Origin: Apiotrichum sp. Y4204
Lineage: Eukaryota; Basidiomycota; Tremellomycetes; Trichosporonales; Trichosporonaceae
Length of the DNA stretch: 64,000 nucleotides
NCBI GenBank assembly: GCA_025531455.1
Contig: JAMYHL010000094.1
Span: forward strand, 62,001 to 126,000
Reading direction: 5' to 3'
The translations under genes were made by a program, and so were the position numbers. Below, piece by piece: positions 22,475 to 34,400 of the stretch (the first letter of the stretch is position 1; every line of letters begins with the position of its first letter). The notes beneath the pieces were generated by a model that was not told where the DNA came from, searched no databases, and saw only the letters and a list, made by a program, of their open reading frames with translations.

Positions 22475-23531
22475 GATGTGGAGAGTGGAACGGGGTGAGG
22501 GTGTGGTGTTGGAGTCTCTCGGCGCACCCGGGGGAGGAAGCAAGGCTGAAGGTGGCGTGAGAGCGGAGCGAGTGTCGGAGTGAGTGTCGTCCTGGATATC
22601 ACTATGGGAGCATAATACTCTACTGTCGAGGTGAAGCTGAGAGGGTGTGAGAGAGTTGGACGAGGATAACGAGTCCAGGGGAGTTGGGGGACGTGAGGCT
22701 CTGTCGGAATCGGACAAACACGACCACGAGGTGGGGGCAAGGAGGTGGCCTGGAGATGACCGGTGATCACCGGAGCGAGCGAGAAAGTTGGGATAGGTTG
22801 GGGAAGGGAGTTGACAACGAGTAAGGAACAACAAAGAGTAAGAGTTGTGAACAAATGTATCTCTCGCTCTTTGACTCTGTTCGGTGTCTCTCGGAGTGAT
22901 AGATCTATGAAGGCTCCGCTGTCTCCGTCTCTCTCTCTTCCTGCAGGGTTACCCACTCTGTCCGTGTTGTCGGCGTGTCGGAGCTGATCAGTGATTGTGA
23001 TGGGCCGATGGGACTGATCCATGACATCCAGAGGCATCCATGGGCAGCTGGCAGGGTGCGGGGCGGGGCAGAGTGACACCGAAAGTGCTGTGCTGTACCG
23101 CAGTGTGGAATTTTGCCCCAACTTTTTTTTTTTCTGCTCCTGGATTCATTTCATTGTGCGTGGGTAGTCAGTGGAAGCACAGCAGGAGCCAGCAGCAAGA
23201 GGAAGGGGTGCGATCGGGCGGGTGAGGGCCCCACAAGTATCAAATCCACACTAGAGCCACACTATGGCGCTATGGCCACATCGGCATTTCACGCGACGAG
23301 CACGTTACATTACATAAAAGATAACAAACTTTTGATTCCGCTCTTGTCTCCTGGTCTCCAACCGTCATCGTCACTGCCACTGGCCATCCCGTCGTTTGGT
23401 GGGCGCTGTCGTCACAGTCTGGGCGAGAACAGCAAAGAGGGGGTTGTCACGCATCCATCGCGTCCACCACCTTCAACACCCTCTCTTTTTGTCTCTATTC
23501 ACCGACACCCACAGCCAGCTCTCTATTCAAG
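22475..23531. promoter_or_regulatory. Divergent promoter region, SLC1 and VPH1
   Basis: The two genes are transcribed away from each other from this 1.06 kb gap. No coding sequence is supported, although several minus-strand frames stay open because the sequence is rich in CTCTC/CACTC. A 10-base T run lies at about 23124-23133. Control of both genes from one region is possible but unproven. Confidence 0.45.
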
Positions 23532-26211
23532 ATGGCGGCTCTGGCTCTGCAGGGGAACTCGTACCCCTCCCTCTTCCGTGCGTTGTCTGATGCAAATCCC
23601 GCTAACGTTTAGGCTCGGAGGAGATGTCGCTCGTGCAGCTGTACATCCCCTCGGAGGTGGCCCACGACACCATCTACGAGCTCGCCGAGATGGGTAACTT
23701 TCAGTTCAAGGATGTAAGTGATGCTTACCTTGAGTACTATCGAGTGTGACTGACCCCCAGCTCAACCCCTCGCTCTCGGCATTCCAGCGCCCGTTCACCC
23801 CGCGTCTGCGCCGTCTCGCCGAGATGGCCCGCCGCATCCGTCTGTTCAAGTCGTCGATTGGCACCCTAGAGCCGCCTATTGGTATCTCTCCCCTGTCGGC
23901 AATTCCTCCCTTTCCTGCTGTTGGACCTCGCGCGCAGAATGCGTTTGACGAGCTCGACGAGCAGCTCAAGGAGTACGAGCGCCGCCTTGCGGAGATGAAC
24001 CGCGGCTGGGAGGATCTTGGCAAGCGCAAGGGCGACCTCGAGGAGAAGAAGTGGGTCCTCCGCGAGACGGCTGGTTTCTTCAACGAGGCCGAGCACCGCC
24101 ACACGGAGATCCGCACGTCGTTTGACGACGGCGACGGCACCACGCCGCTTCTCGCCGCCGCTGCCGAGTATGGTAACCTCCCCGGTGACGCCATGGCCGG
24201 CTTTGACCTCGAGTTTGTGGCGGGAACCATTGACCGCGCGCGCATGCCCACCTTTGAGCGCATTCTCTGGCGCGTCCTCCGCGGAAACCTCTACATGAAC
24301 TACTCGGAGATCGAGCAGCCGTTCGTGGACCCCGTCTCTGGCAAGAAGACTTACAAGGATGTGTTCATCATCTTTGCGCACGGTGATGAGCTTCTCGTCA
24401 AGATCCGCAAGGTTGCCGAGTCGATGGGCGGTGCGCTGTACACCATTGACTCCGCTCCCGACAAGCGCGCTGCCGAGCTCCGCGAGACTCAGACCCGACT
24501 CGAGGAGGTGGAGGCTGTGCTCTACAATGTGGACCAGAACCGTCGCGGCGAGCTCAGCAAGATTGCCGAGTCGATCGAGTCCTGGCAGGATGCCGTTCGC
24601 CGTGAGGAGGAAATTTACAAGACCCTCAACCTCCTCTCCTACGACCAAGGCCGCAAGACGCTCGTCGCGGAAGGATGGTGCCCGACGCGCGATATCACCA
24701 CCGTCCAGCTTGGTCTCCGCCGCGCGACGGAGACTGCCGGCACGTCGGTCCCCCCTATCCTCTCCGAGCTCCGCACCAACCAGACCCCACCCACCTTCCA
24801 CCGCACCAACAAGTTCACCGAGGCATTCCAGGGCCTCATCGACGCGTACGGTATGGCCACATACCAGGAAGTCAACCCCGGCCTCTTCACGGTAGTCTTC
24901 TTCCCCTTCCTCTTTGCTGTCATGTTTGGTGACATTGGCCACGGTATCATCATCTTCCTCGCCGCTCTCTTTATGGTCCTCTTTGAGCAGAAGCTACTCC
25001 GCACCCAGCTCGACGAGATGGTGGGTATGATCTTCTACGGTCGCTACCTCATTCTCCTCATGGGCGCCTTCTCCATCTTCACCGGCTTCATGTACAACGA
25101 CATCTTCTCCCGCTCGCTCTACCTCTGGAAGTCGGGCTGGGACTGGAAGGACATTGACGGTGGAAATGCCGTGCAGGGAGTTGCCAACGGCCACGTCTAC
25201 CCCTTCGGCCTCGACCCCCGTTGGAACGGTGCCGACAACTACCTCATCTTTGTCAACTCGTACAAGATGAAGATGTCGATCGTCATGGGTGTCATTCACA
25301 TGTCGTTTGCCATCTGTCTCCAGGTGCCGAACCACATCCACTTCAAGAACTACATGTCGATCTGGGCCGAGTTTGTGCCCCAGATTCTGTTCATGTGGTC
25401 CATCTTTGGCTACCTGATCATTTGCATCATCTACAAGTGGTGTATCGACTGGTCCCAGTCGGACCTCCCGGCGCCCGGTCTTCTCAACATGCTTATCTAC
25501 ATGTTCCTCCAGCCCGGCACGATTGTCGAGGGCACCAAGCTCTACAGAGGACAAGGCTTTATCCAGACGATTCTTGTGTTGATCGCCATGGTCTGTATCC
25601 CGTGGATGCTGTGCGTCAAGCCCTACTTCCTCTGGAAGGAGCACCAGAAGACGGCGTCGCAGGGCTACCTCGGCCTTGGCGACTCGGACAACGCGGACAA
25701 CGGCCGCGCCTCGACGTCGACGGAGATTGAGGACGAGGAGGAGGGCGCCGGTCAGCCTGTCTCGCAGGAGGAAGACAACGAGCACCACGAGTTTGAGATG
25801 AGCGAGGTGGTCGTGCACCAGGTGATCCACACCATCGAGTTCTGTCTCGGCTGTATCTCGAACACGGCGTCGTACCTGCGTCTCTGGGCCTTGTCCCTCG
25901 CGCACGCCCAGCTTTCAGAAGTCCTCTACGACATGACTCTCGAGAACGCGTTCAACCCGGACGCCGGCCTCATCATGGGCACCATTGTCATGGTCTTCAT
26001 CTTTGGCATGTGGTTTGTCCTCTCCGTCGGTATCCTCTGTCTCATGGAGGGTCTCTCCGCCTTGTACGTATTTGTTGTGTCTGTTTTCATTACTGACCCC
26101 AGCCTCCACGCCCTGCGTCTTTGCTGGGTCGAGTTCGACTCCAAGTTCTACATGGCGACGGGATACCCCTTCACTCCCCTCACCTTTGACAAGCCCGAGG
26201 AGGAGATGTGA
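23532..26211 (+). CDS. VPH1: Vacuolar H+-ATPase V0 subunit a
   Basis: Subunit a forms the proton half-channels of the V-ATPase and links V1 to V0. Exons are 23532-23577, 23613-23713, 23761-26063 and 26103-26211, giving 852 residues, against 840 in yeast Vph1. The cytosolic N-terminal half starts RSEEMSLVQLYIPSEVAHDT and includes FVAGTIDRARMPTFERILWR and YVNYSEIEQP-like NLYMNYSEIEQPF, all family hallmarks. From about residue 400 there are eight membrane helices, including TVVFFPFLFAVMFGDIGHGI. The essential Arg of the proton path is in SYLRLWALSLAHAQL near residue 752. The C terminus FDKPEEEM is typical. Introns of 35, 47 and 39 nt are all short, and the first lies inside codon 16. Yeasts often have one or two paralogues (Vph1, Stv1); sequence alone does not show which compartment this one serves. 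Confidence 0.95.
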
Positions 26212-26419
26212 AGCGAGTAAAGACTGACCTCCGCATCCTGCGACTCGCGCCATAGAATATGCACCGTGGCTTGCCACGAAATTGAAGTGAACTGAACATG
26301 AGGCTGTTTTGGAGACGGTGCCCGGCTGTGTATCTCTCCGACACTAAAAGCATACTTAAAAACAGACGAACAAAGAGGGAACAATCAAGCAAGACCTAAT
26401 CCCAGCTTGCACCACCGCG

Positions 26420-27193
26420 ATGGCACGCCACACGTCCTGTCCAGAGCCGTCCTGTCCAGAGCCGGAATCCACGCTCGACTACACCGCCTTTCCCCACATT
26501 TTTGACGCGATCTGCGATGCGCTCCCGCACGATGGGCTCGTCGCGCTGCGCGCCACCGCCAGGCCTGTACGGAAAATGATGGACGCGCAGCTTGCGCGGC
26601 ATGTGCTTGTCGTCGAGGACCGCACCGCTTGGCTCGTAAGGGGCGGAAAAGCGGAGGTGGAGAGGCGGGGGAAGAAGGTTGAGGCAGAAGAGCAAGAGGA
26701 AGAGTGGATCGACGACAGTGATGACGAGAGACAGGTGGGTGCTACCCCCATCCCCAAGTACTTTAAATATACCGTGGAGCACTTTCAGCTCCTCACCGTG
26801 TCAGGGGAGGGGCCCCTGTGGGAGGAAGTGTGCCTCCGGACCCTGTACGCTGCGTTCAAGAAGCAACACATTCACCAGACACACCGTATCGTCGGGCTCG
26901 AGGCCGTTCCAGCGCGGTACCTCATGCTCGATCCCGTGCTAGACGAGTACCGCCTCGAGTATGGAAAACGCGATCCGGACTTTTATCCTCTCCTGGTGCG
27001 CGGTGAGATTATGAAAGCGGTGAGCAAGCCGGGCAGCGCGTATGCGCAGTTTTCCCGCGACCATGGAGTCGACTTTCAAGAGCTCAGTTGTATTGTTAAC
27101 GAGACGTTTACAGTCATGTCGCATGACGAGTATCGCGAGGAGGTGGGCGAGCAGGCGTACAGAGACTACACGGCCGCATATGACTGGACATAG
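26420..27193 (+). CDS. Small F-box-like protein
   Basis: This is a single-exon gene of 257 residues. Residues about 18-62 (LDYTAFPHIFDAICDALPHD then LVALRATARPVRKMMDAQLA) resemble a degenerate F-box, the segment that binds Skp1 in SCF ubiquitin ligases. The pattern of a short hydrophobic start, DALP and an ALRAT turn is common in an expanded family of tremellomycete proteins. A charged Glu/Asp linker (EEQEEEWIDDSDDE) follows, then a C-terminal part with no motif I recognise. Codons 6-15 contain a perfect tandem duplication of GTCCTGTCCAGAGCC at 26434-26448 and 26449-26463, giving SCPEP twice. The next in-frame Met is inside the F-box-like helix, so the start is well supported. The gene ends 86 bases from the convergent NOC4 stop. 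Substrate and partners are unknown. Confidence 0.7.
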   Translation: MARHTSCPEPSCPEPESTLDYTAFPHIFDAICDALPHDGLVALRATARPVRKMMDAQLARHVLVVEDRTAWLVRGGKAEVERRGKKVEAEEQEEEWIDDSDDERQVGATPIPKYFKYTVEHFQLLTVSGEGPLWEEVCLRTLYAAFKKQHIHQTHRIVGLEAVPARYLMLDPVLDEYRLEYGKRDPDFYPLLVRGEIMKAVSKPGSAYAQFSRDHGVDFQELSCIVNETFTVMSHDEYREEVGEQAYRDYTAAYDWT

Positions 27194-27279
27194 CTGTAGA
27201 GGATCCCGCCAGCCGAATGTAATGTATGTACATGTAGCATCACTACCGAATCTAGAGCTCCCTCGGTCTCGCCCGTCTC

Positions 27280-29151
27280 CTAGAACGACCACAGCTCGCT
27301 GACAGTATCCCGCTCCACCACCCCCTCGGCAGGGAACAGCGGAGGGAGGTCGCCCGGCTGCCCGAGCTCGAGCGCGGCAGAGAGCGCTGGCGCGTTCTTC
27401 ATCTTACGCTGGGCTTCGGTCTCGAAAAGCTGCCGTCAGAAAATTGTGCTCCTCCGTCACTCACCGTTCCGTAGCCGTGATCGAGAAAGTCCTCAAGGTT
27501 AAACTCGGGCTTTGTGAACTGCTCGGCAAAGACCTTTGCAAGCGTCGAGATGGCTGCGAGGTAGTGCTTCTGCAGGGCCGCGAGCTCCCATACACTCGAC
27601 TCGATCGCGCGCGCCGCAATCGGCTTGGGCTCCTCTGCGTCGTACGGGTCGCTCTCCATGTCCTCGGGAAGACGCTGGAGCATGGCCATGGTGCCCGGGT
27701 GCCGCTTGAAGAGGTTGTACACGAAGGGAATGACCAGGATCGCACCGGCAGGCGGGGCGGTGAGGCTGAGGCGCGCGAGGCGCTTGATAAACGACGCAAT
27801 GAGCGCTGCGGGGAGCAGCGGCGAGCGCAGGAACGTGTCCAGCAGACGGAAGAAGCGCGCGCGATACCGCGCATGCAGGACGTTTGCGTCAAGCAGAGCG
27901 TACAGCCGCTCGTAGAAGTTCGGGTAGTCGAGATTGTACTGCGTCATAAGAACGAAGAGACCGTTCATCGCCAGCATTGCGTGGGCGCCGCCGCCATCAA
28001 CCGTCTCGCCTAGCCAGTCGGCCAGGCGGACGCGACGTGCCGGTGCCCAGTAGGCAAGAATACCCCGCTCGCCGTGCAGCCCGGCGAGAATGCGGCGAAC
28101 CCACACGGGTTCAAGAGCCGGGCGGCCGAGGATCGCCTCCCACAGGGCAGTGTACGCGGCAGTGTGTGCCGCGAGCGAGTGCACCGCCGCATGTGAGCCA
28201 AGCGCGCCGGTACGGACGCGCTTGCCGCCTGTTGCTGCAGCGTCGTCGTCCGACTCCTCCGACTCGTACGTCTCCATCCAGTCCGGCAGCTCCTCGACGT
28301 CCTTGCCCTTCTTCCCCTTCTTCCCCGTCTTGGCCTTCTTGGTCTTCGGGCCCGTTACCGGGGCCTCCGCGAGGCCGGGAATGAAAAACGCGTTCAGGTC
28401 GTCCTGCGCCGTCGGGAGGTACACGAGGTGCACAGCCATGTTGAGAATGTTGTCGGGCACAATGTCGTGCGCGCCAATGTACGCCGCCGCCTCGCGGAAG
28501 AAGAAGAGCCGCAGGTCGTCGTACTTTGCCCAGTACTCGTCAACGGCAATCGCAGCCACTTCGGGAGAAAGCACACCCTCTTCGCCCTCCTGGTTATCAG
28601 GCACGATCGTCCACCGTGCGCCGCCTGCCGAGCTGCCCGCTGCGGGGCGGGCGCCGCGCAGCGACGGCGTCGGCGCCAGAAGATGGCGAACAATCATCCG
28701 AAAGTACTGGGCGTGATACGGCACACCAGCGGCAGCCGACAGCGGCGGAAGCAGGCCAAACAGGATCTTGAGGCCGGAAGTCTGGAAATCAGCACAGCCC
28801 ACATCTCGTACCCACGCGTAGTGCGGCCTCGGAATCAGAGAGCATGCCGCCGAGGATCTCGACAAACTCGAGCAGGCGGTCGCGCACCCACGCACGCACG
28901 GCGCGCGCACCCTCCTTCTCATTAACGCTCTTCCTCGCACTGTCGCCCTCGTCGGATCCCGAGATGCCGCCCACGCGCCCCGCGGCGATCAGCCCGCCAA
29001 AGACGCGGTACGCTGCCCAGGCGGCCTTGTGCGCTACCTCTGCCTTCGGGGACCGCGCGAGCGCCAGCAGCGGCAGGAGCGGGTTCGGGTCCGTCGGCGC
29101 GCTTGTTAGCGTGCGCTCCAGCGTCTGGATCTGTTCCAGGGGCGGCGCCAT
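27280..29151 (-). CDS. NOC4: Nucleolar complex protein 4
   Basis: Noc4 binds Nop14 and is needed for maturation and export of the small ribosomal subunit from the nucleolus. Exons are 29151-28816, 28781-27465 and 27429-27280, giving 600 residues. The N-terminal part is helical-repeat-like (PLLALARSPKAEVAHKAAWA). The conserved CBF/Noc4 domain occupies about residues 390-560. Its markers are MLAMNGLFVLMTQYNLDYPN, FYERLYALLDANVLHARYRA, RFFRLLDTFLRSPLLPAALI, SFIKRLARLSLTAPPAGAIL and the VYNLFKRHP and ESSVWEL signatures. An acidic and basic low-complexity insert (TKKAKTGKKGKKGKDVEELP) in the middle is variable in this family. The short last exon ends VSELWSF. The divergent E2 gene starts 453 bases away. 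Confidence 0.92.
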
Positions 29152-29604
29152 TGTGGTGAGAGTGTGTTGGTGGATGATGTTGTGAGTTGCGCTGCTTGCT
29201 CAACGACATGGGCGGTTCAGAAATTCTCAAATCTCTCCACACTGGAGATCTGGTCATGGCGGAGATGCCGAATCATCTCCGCGTGAACTACCATGTGTCG
29301 TTATGTAACTTTCCGGGAGCAGATGGTGACGGATGCGGACTGTTGCCACTGACTACTGCAAGCTGCAAGGGCCACCCAGCTCGCTCTCGCTCTCGCACTC
29401 TGTGGCATCCTCCACATCCAGGTCTGGACAGAGAGTGCTATCGCATCATCTCTTGGTGAAACCCATCACATCAACCTCTACACTCTTCTCTCCATCTCTC
29501 TCGATCACTTTCATTGCCACCTCTCCACAACTCCACTCGAGGAGCCGTCCACACTGCTCGATACCCCTTTCCCAACCCCCCACACCGCCCGCCGTCTCAA
29601 TCCC
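29152..29604. promoter_or_regulatory. Divergent promoter region, NOC4 and E2 gene
   Basis: This 453-base gap separates two start codons on opposite strands. No coding sequence is supported. The 100 bases before the E2 start are pyrimidine-rich (CTCTTCTCTCCATCTCTCTC-like), as expected for a 5' leader. Confidence 0.45.
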
Positions 29605-30765
29605 ATGCCGCCAACCCGCCAGAGACCCGACTCATCGTCGCCGCCGTACCCGCCCTCACGCCCCGGGTCGAACAAGCAGGATGCCGTCAGCGCGACCGCC
29701 AACTCGTCGCTCATCCTCCGCAAGCAGCTTCTTGGTGAGGAGGAAACTGCGAGTGGGAGAGGGAAGGATATAGGCGGAGGCGTTGCTTGGGCTTAGTGGA
29801 GAGCTGCGCTGCTCATCCCGCTTTGCTCCTCTGGTCCGTGCAGAGGCGGCCCGGGACTCCGGCTCATCGTCTTCCCCTCCGTCACACGACCCTGCCCCCC
29901 ATCACATTTGCATCGCTCGCTTACACTAAGAGTTCCAGAAGAACCCCGTCGACGGGTTCAGCGCCGGCCTCGTCGACGACGACAACATTCTCGTGTGGAG
30001 CATTGTCATCATGGGGTGCGTGATCTGCAGTGCGGCCGTATCTGTGCTGACATGATGTGTGACTTTGTGCGCCCGTCCTGATATATCATCTATCGTGTTC
30101 TGATCAATATCGATGTGTCGGCAATGTGGTCGTTCTGTCTTCCCTCTTCCCTCGACTGTCTTCCTCAACGTCACCGATTGCTTCTACAGACCGGTAGACA
30201 CCCTGTACGAGGGTGGAATCCTCAAGGCGCGCCTCATCTTCCCGCCCGAGTACCCCCTGCTTCCCCCGAAGATGATCTTTGACACTGAGATGTGGCACCC
30301 AAATAGTGCGCCAATCGACTCGAGTCCACTCACGCACACTGACACGCAGTCTACAACTCTGGGCCCCGCAAGGGCGAGGTTTGCGTGTCGATCCTGGTGA
30401 GCTCAGCTTGGTTCCCTCCCTGTAATCCTTAGCTGACGGCAGCACGCGCCCGGAGAGGACGAGTGGGGATACGAAGACGCTGGCGAGCGATGGTTGCCTG
30501 TGCACAGCGTTGAAAGTGTGGTGAGTGTGCAGCTGTTTTGACGCGAGGGCTGCGCTTACCCCAGCTTGTCTCGGTTATCTCGTTGCTGTCAGTCGACCAC
30601 CCCGACCTCAATTCTCCTGCCAACGTCGATGCTGCCAAGCAGGTCCGCGAAGACTATGAAGGTGGGTACTGCCCCGTGCGACCCGCGCAGTCCTAACTGA
30701 CCCCAGGATACAAGAAGCGGGTGAAGAGGCTCGTCCGCCGGTCGGCCGAGGAGGCGTGGGACTGA
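29605..30765 (+). CDS. UBE2G1: Ubiquitin-conjugating enzyme E2, UBE2G1 type
   Basis: This E2 accepts ubiquitin from E1 and, in this subfamily, builds Lys48 chains, often in ER-associated degradation. Seven exons (29605-29734, 29931-30015, 30190-30305, 30350-30396, 30443-30520, 30565-30661, 30707-30765) give 203 residues. The fold starts [20 protein letters not shown] and continues [20 protein letters not shown] and [20 protein letters not shown]. The catalytic Cys122 is in [20 protein letters not shown], which also carries the acidic-loop insertion typical of UBE2G and Cdc34 enzymes. [10 protein letters not shown] and [20 protein letters not shown] follow. NPVDGFSAG and DTLYEGG favour UBE2G1 (fission yeast Ubc15) over UBE2G2/Ubc7. 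A roughly 35-residue Ser/Pro-rich N-terminal extension precedes the fold. The first two introns (196 and 174 nt) are long for this region; the rest are 44-46 nt. Confidence 0.93.
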
Positions 30766-31462
30766 GCATTGTGTTTGTATCAACGAGAGCAGTACTGCAT
30801 GCAGGGCCGTGGGCCGTGCCATCATAAGTGAAGTCTTGGGTATAAAGGCGGGAATGTGTCTACCGCCAGAGTGTAGACGTGTGAGCAGATAGCTGTTGGC
30901 TTATCAGTTGGTGATCAGCGGATGATCAGATTCAATCAATGCAGACCTTTCGATCATCAGACGTCATGAGATCATGAGTGTTACAGCGATGGGAGGCATG
31001 GCTATCTGGCTGTTATGGTCCGTCGCTGTTTGACGGTGTGGGGACGATGCCGGGCGTCACAATATCCACGGCAGTACCATGGTTGCATGCTACCATGGTG
31101 ATGGTGATGCCCGATGCAGGCGCGCAGGCCCAGTTCCGGCCAGTTGCAGTTGGCCAGCATGGTGATTCAGACAGCCAGATCTAGCCAGATGGTCAGATGT
31201 CCAGTTGATGGGATGCAGGATGGATGTGCCTGGTATTCCGCCAATGTGTGGTTGATGGAATGCCCTACTTATCTGCACAGACCTCCAGTCCAGTCACCCA
31301 CCGTCATCTCACGAAAACAAAACAAATCCCTCCCATCCCGTGTCTTCCCTCTTTCCCACTCGTTTATTCCCGTCCACATTCCCTCCCACAATGTCGAGTT
31401 AGTCAAACCTTACAAACACTTCCACGCCAGGCGACAGCTGCTCCGATCTCCATCTCCGTCCG
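30766..31462. other. Intergenic region before POT1
   Basis: No gene is supported. Between 31100 and 31200 the words GCCAG and CCAGTT recur many times (GGCCAGTTGCAGTTGGCCAG and neighbours), forming short overlapping inverted repeats. The 100 bases before 31463 are pyrimidine-rich leader-like sequence. Confidence 0.4.
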
Positions 31463-34400
31463 ATGCCGTCCGCCGCGCCCGAGCTCTCGGCGATGAGCAG
31501 CGTGCGCGCGCAAGACCTCGTCCCAGGCATTCTCCTGCGCGGCAAGCTGTGCGGCAAGCTGCGCGTCGTCTTTGCGGAGCGCGGCGACGCGCACACGCAC
31601 AGGCTGCGTTTCCAGCTCTCGACCCACCTTCCCCAAGAAAGCCCGTATGCAGCCGACGACGCGCCGCTCGCCCCCTTCTCCGTCGAGTGCGTGCTTACCG
31701 CCCCCCGCGCCGGCGCGCGCGACGCGCGCGGAGACGACGCGTTCGCCGAGCTCTCCAAGGACCGCGGGAAACTCCCCATAGTGATCGACCTCACGGGCGC
31801 GCGCGTCGTCAGCCGTACCGCCGAGGAAGGACGGGGGAAGACCAAGGTCGTCGTAGAGGCACATGGCGCGCGGAGGGTCGTGCTCCGCGGCATGCAAAGG
31901 ACGCTGTTTGGTAGGTGGTTTCGCAATGGCGTTGTTGACACCAGCCGCGAGCGAGAGGAGTAGCACGGGCTCCGCGGCGCCGACAGTGCCCACGCCGGAC
32001 AGTCCTGGGTGGGACTTCTACGCGAATGACAGTCCAGTGTCTATCGACCAACACCAAACAACGCGATCTGCAGCCGCGGTTCCTGCAATGCCAGCACCAG
32101 CCATCATCGGAGATCGACGCGTCCAGGACGCGTCGACAACGGCCACCGCGTCGGTCTCGACATTTGCCGCGTCCAGGGCAGTCGTGAACAATAACTCGGC
32201 AGTCAACACCACCACAGCAACAGCACGCGCGTTCCGCCCACTGTCAGCCATACCGCAGCTCACCTTCGCGTCTCGATCCGCCGTGTCCAAAGTCCTTCCC
32301 CGCCGAGGACTTGGCCCCACCATCTCTGCGCCCGCTCCCGAGATCGTGCCTCCATCAGTTGCCGAACCTCCCATTCCTGCGCCATCACCCTCTGCGCCTC
32401 CCTCGCCCGCGATCGCGAATCCACACCCAGGCGTCCATCGACGCCCGATTGATCTCTCCCAGCTGAGAGGAACGCCCGCAGTCATCACTGCATCCCAGGC
32501 CGGCAGGGCAGGGAGGGGGCGCCAGTCCCTCCCGACACCGAGCGACATGACGCGAAGCATACCGGACCCGATTGTGGTCTCGAGCAGTGCTGAGGCGCCC
32601 GAAGGTGTATCCGAGTTCAGCCCGACACCGGTAACATTTGCGCAGTATCACCGGGAGGTCTCCGTGCAGTTTCACTCGCCGACATTTGCACAACGCATGG
32701 ACTCACGCGATCCCTCTCCGGAGCCCGATCTCCCGCCTCTCCGGGGCCCAACACCGCGAGACACCTCGCCACCACAGACCCCCTCATCACACCATGACCC
32801 GTTCATTTCCTCCCGCCCTGTTTCCCCCATTCCTCAGGCCCCGCCTCCAGAATCTGCACCATACTCTGATGACAGTGATATGGACAGCGACGACATAGCC
32901 GCCAAGGAGGCGCAGCTCGCCAAGCTCATGGCAGTAGTTGAAGCTGCCAGACGCCGGCGGAGTCAGCGCATGAGTCGCGGGCCAAGCACAGCGTCCCCTG
33001 CTATTCCGCCTCCTAAGCGGAAACGGACCTCTGAGGAAGCAGAACCTAGCAAGCGCCCTTCCTCTGCTCGCCGCGACCGTACCAGGACGCCATCTGAGCG
33101 GGACCCGAATACACCTGCTCATCAGGTATACTCTCTTCGACCCGTGCCGCAGCCGAAAAGCAATTCGCCGATCACAAAGGGACGACCATCTCAGCTCCCA
33201 CAACGAGTTGTGTCTCTGCATCAGAATGGGACGACAGGTCCTTCTCGTATAAGTCCACTGGTGGAGGAGAATGAGCTGGAATTGCGACCTGGCCCGGACC
33301 CCATGTCTCCTCTGGCGATACGGAAGGCAGCAGAGGCGGAGGCGCGCGCCAGGGCTGAGGCCGCCGTGCGGAGAATGGCGATAAGCCGACAGGAGGAAAG
33401 CGCCGCCGCCGCTGCCGAAGCCGCGCTTCTTGCTGATGAGATGCGGCGGCCATTTCGCGCCGGCGTGAGTGCTACCAAGCTGATTGTATTTTGACGACAG
33501 GGCCACATGTATACTCCACTGAATATGCTCCAGAACGGGCGTACCATGAACATGATGGCTGTGATTGTTGACCCCGGCGACTTGCGTGGTGGGCCACCGA
33601 GTGAGCACTGAACTTGGATGAGATGCTGACCATGCAGGGGATCACTACCGCAGTGTCGTCGTTACAGATCCGTCTCTCCGTCCGGACGGGCTCGTCCATG
33701 AGGACACTGTTGTCGCCATGTTCAGGAAGAACGCGTCTCATCTGCGAGGACTGGAGTATGGCTGTCCAATTCTCTTTCGTGGCGTCAAGGTGCGTACTGT
33801 GTCTCGGCAGGGCTGACTCCAGATCTCGATGTTCAAGGAGAAGCTCAAGGGTCAGCTGTTCTCTGCCTCGTCCAACGAGTGGGTCATGCTACGCGACAAC
33901 GGAGAGGTCCTACGTGGACCGAGCGAGACGGGAGGGCAGGCTGCAAGCGCCGCGCCCGCAGAGTACCATTGTCTAAAGGCGCTCAAGAGCTGGTGGAACT
34001 CGCTCAATGAGGGCCCAGGGCCGCGACGCGGAGAGGGCGAGATCACAGTGACGAAGAAGGAGAGACATCTGGGCGAGGTCCACGACGGGTGTTTCTTTGA
34101 CGGGACAGTCAAGGTCCTGGGCATCCTACAGAATGATCGCTGGCGCGGATACCATTCCAACGCCGGGGGTTACGGCCCCCAAATGGAGCTTTACGTCACG
34201 GACGGCACGGTGAATGCACAGCGTACACGCAACTTCCACCACTTTGAGGCGGGTGTCCCACCCTCGTCTGTGATGTGTCTCGCCATCTTCCGCCCGCCGT
34301 CGTGTGAGATTTCCGTCGGGGATGTGTTGTTCTTCCCGAACCTCCGCGCCAAGGACCGCGACGGGTTGGAGCTGAAGTGGAGTGAGAGCATTAATGGCGA

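Noticed and set aside
22475..22834. A 120-codon in-frame extension of SLC1
   Set aside because: It is Ser/Pro/Thr low-complexity sequence before a normal acyltransferase membrane anchor and lies in the divergent promoter gap.
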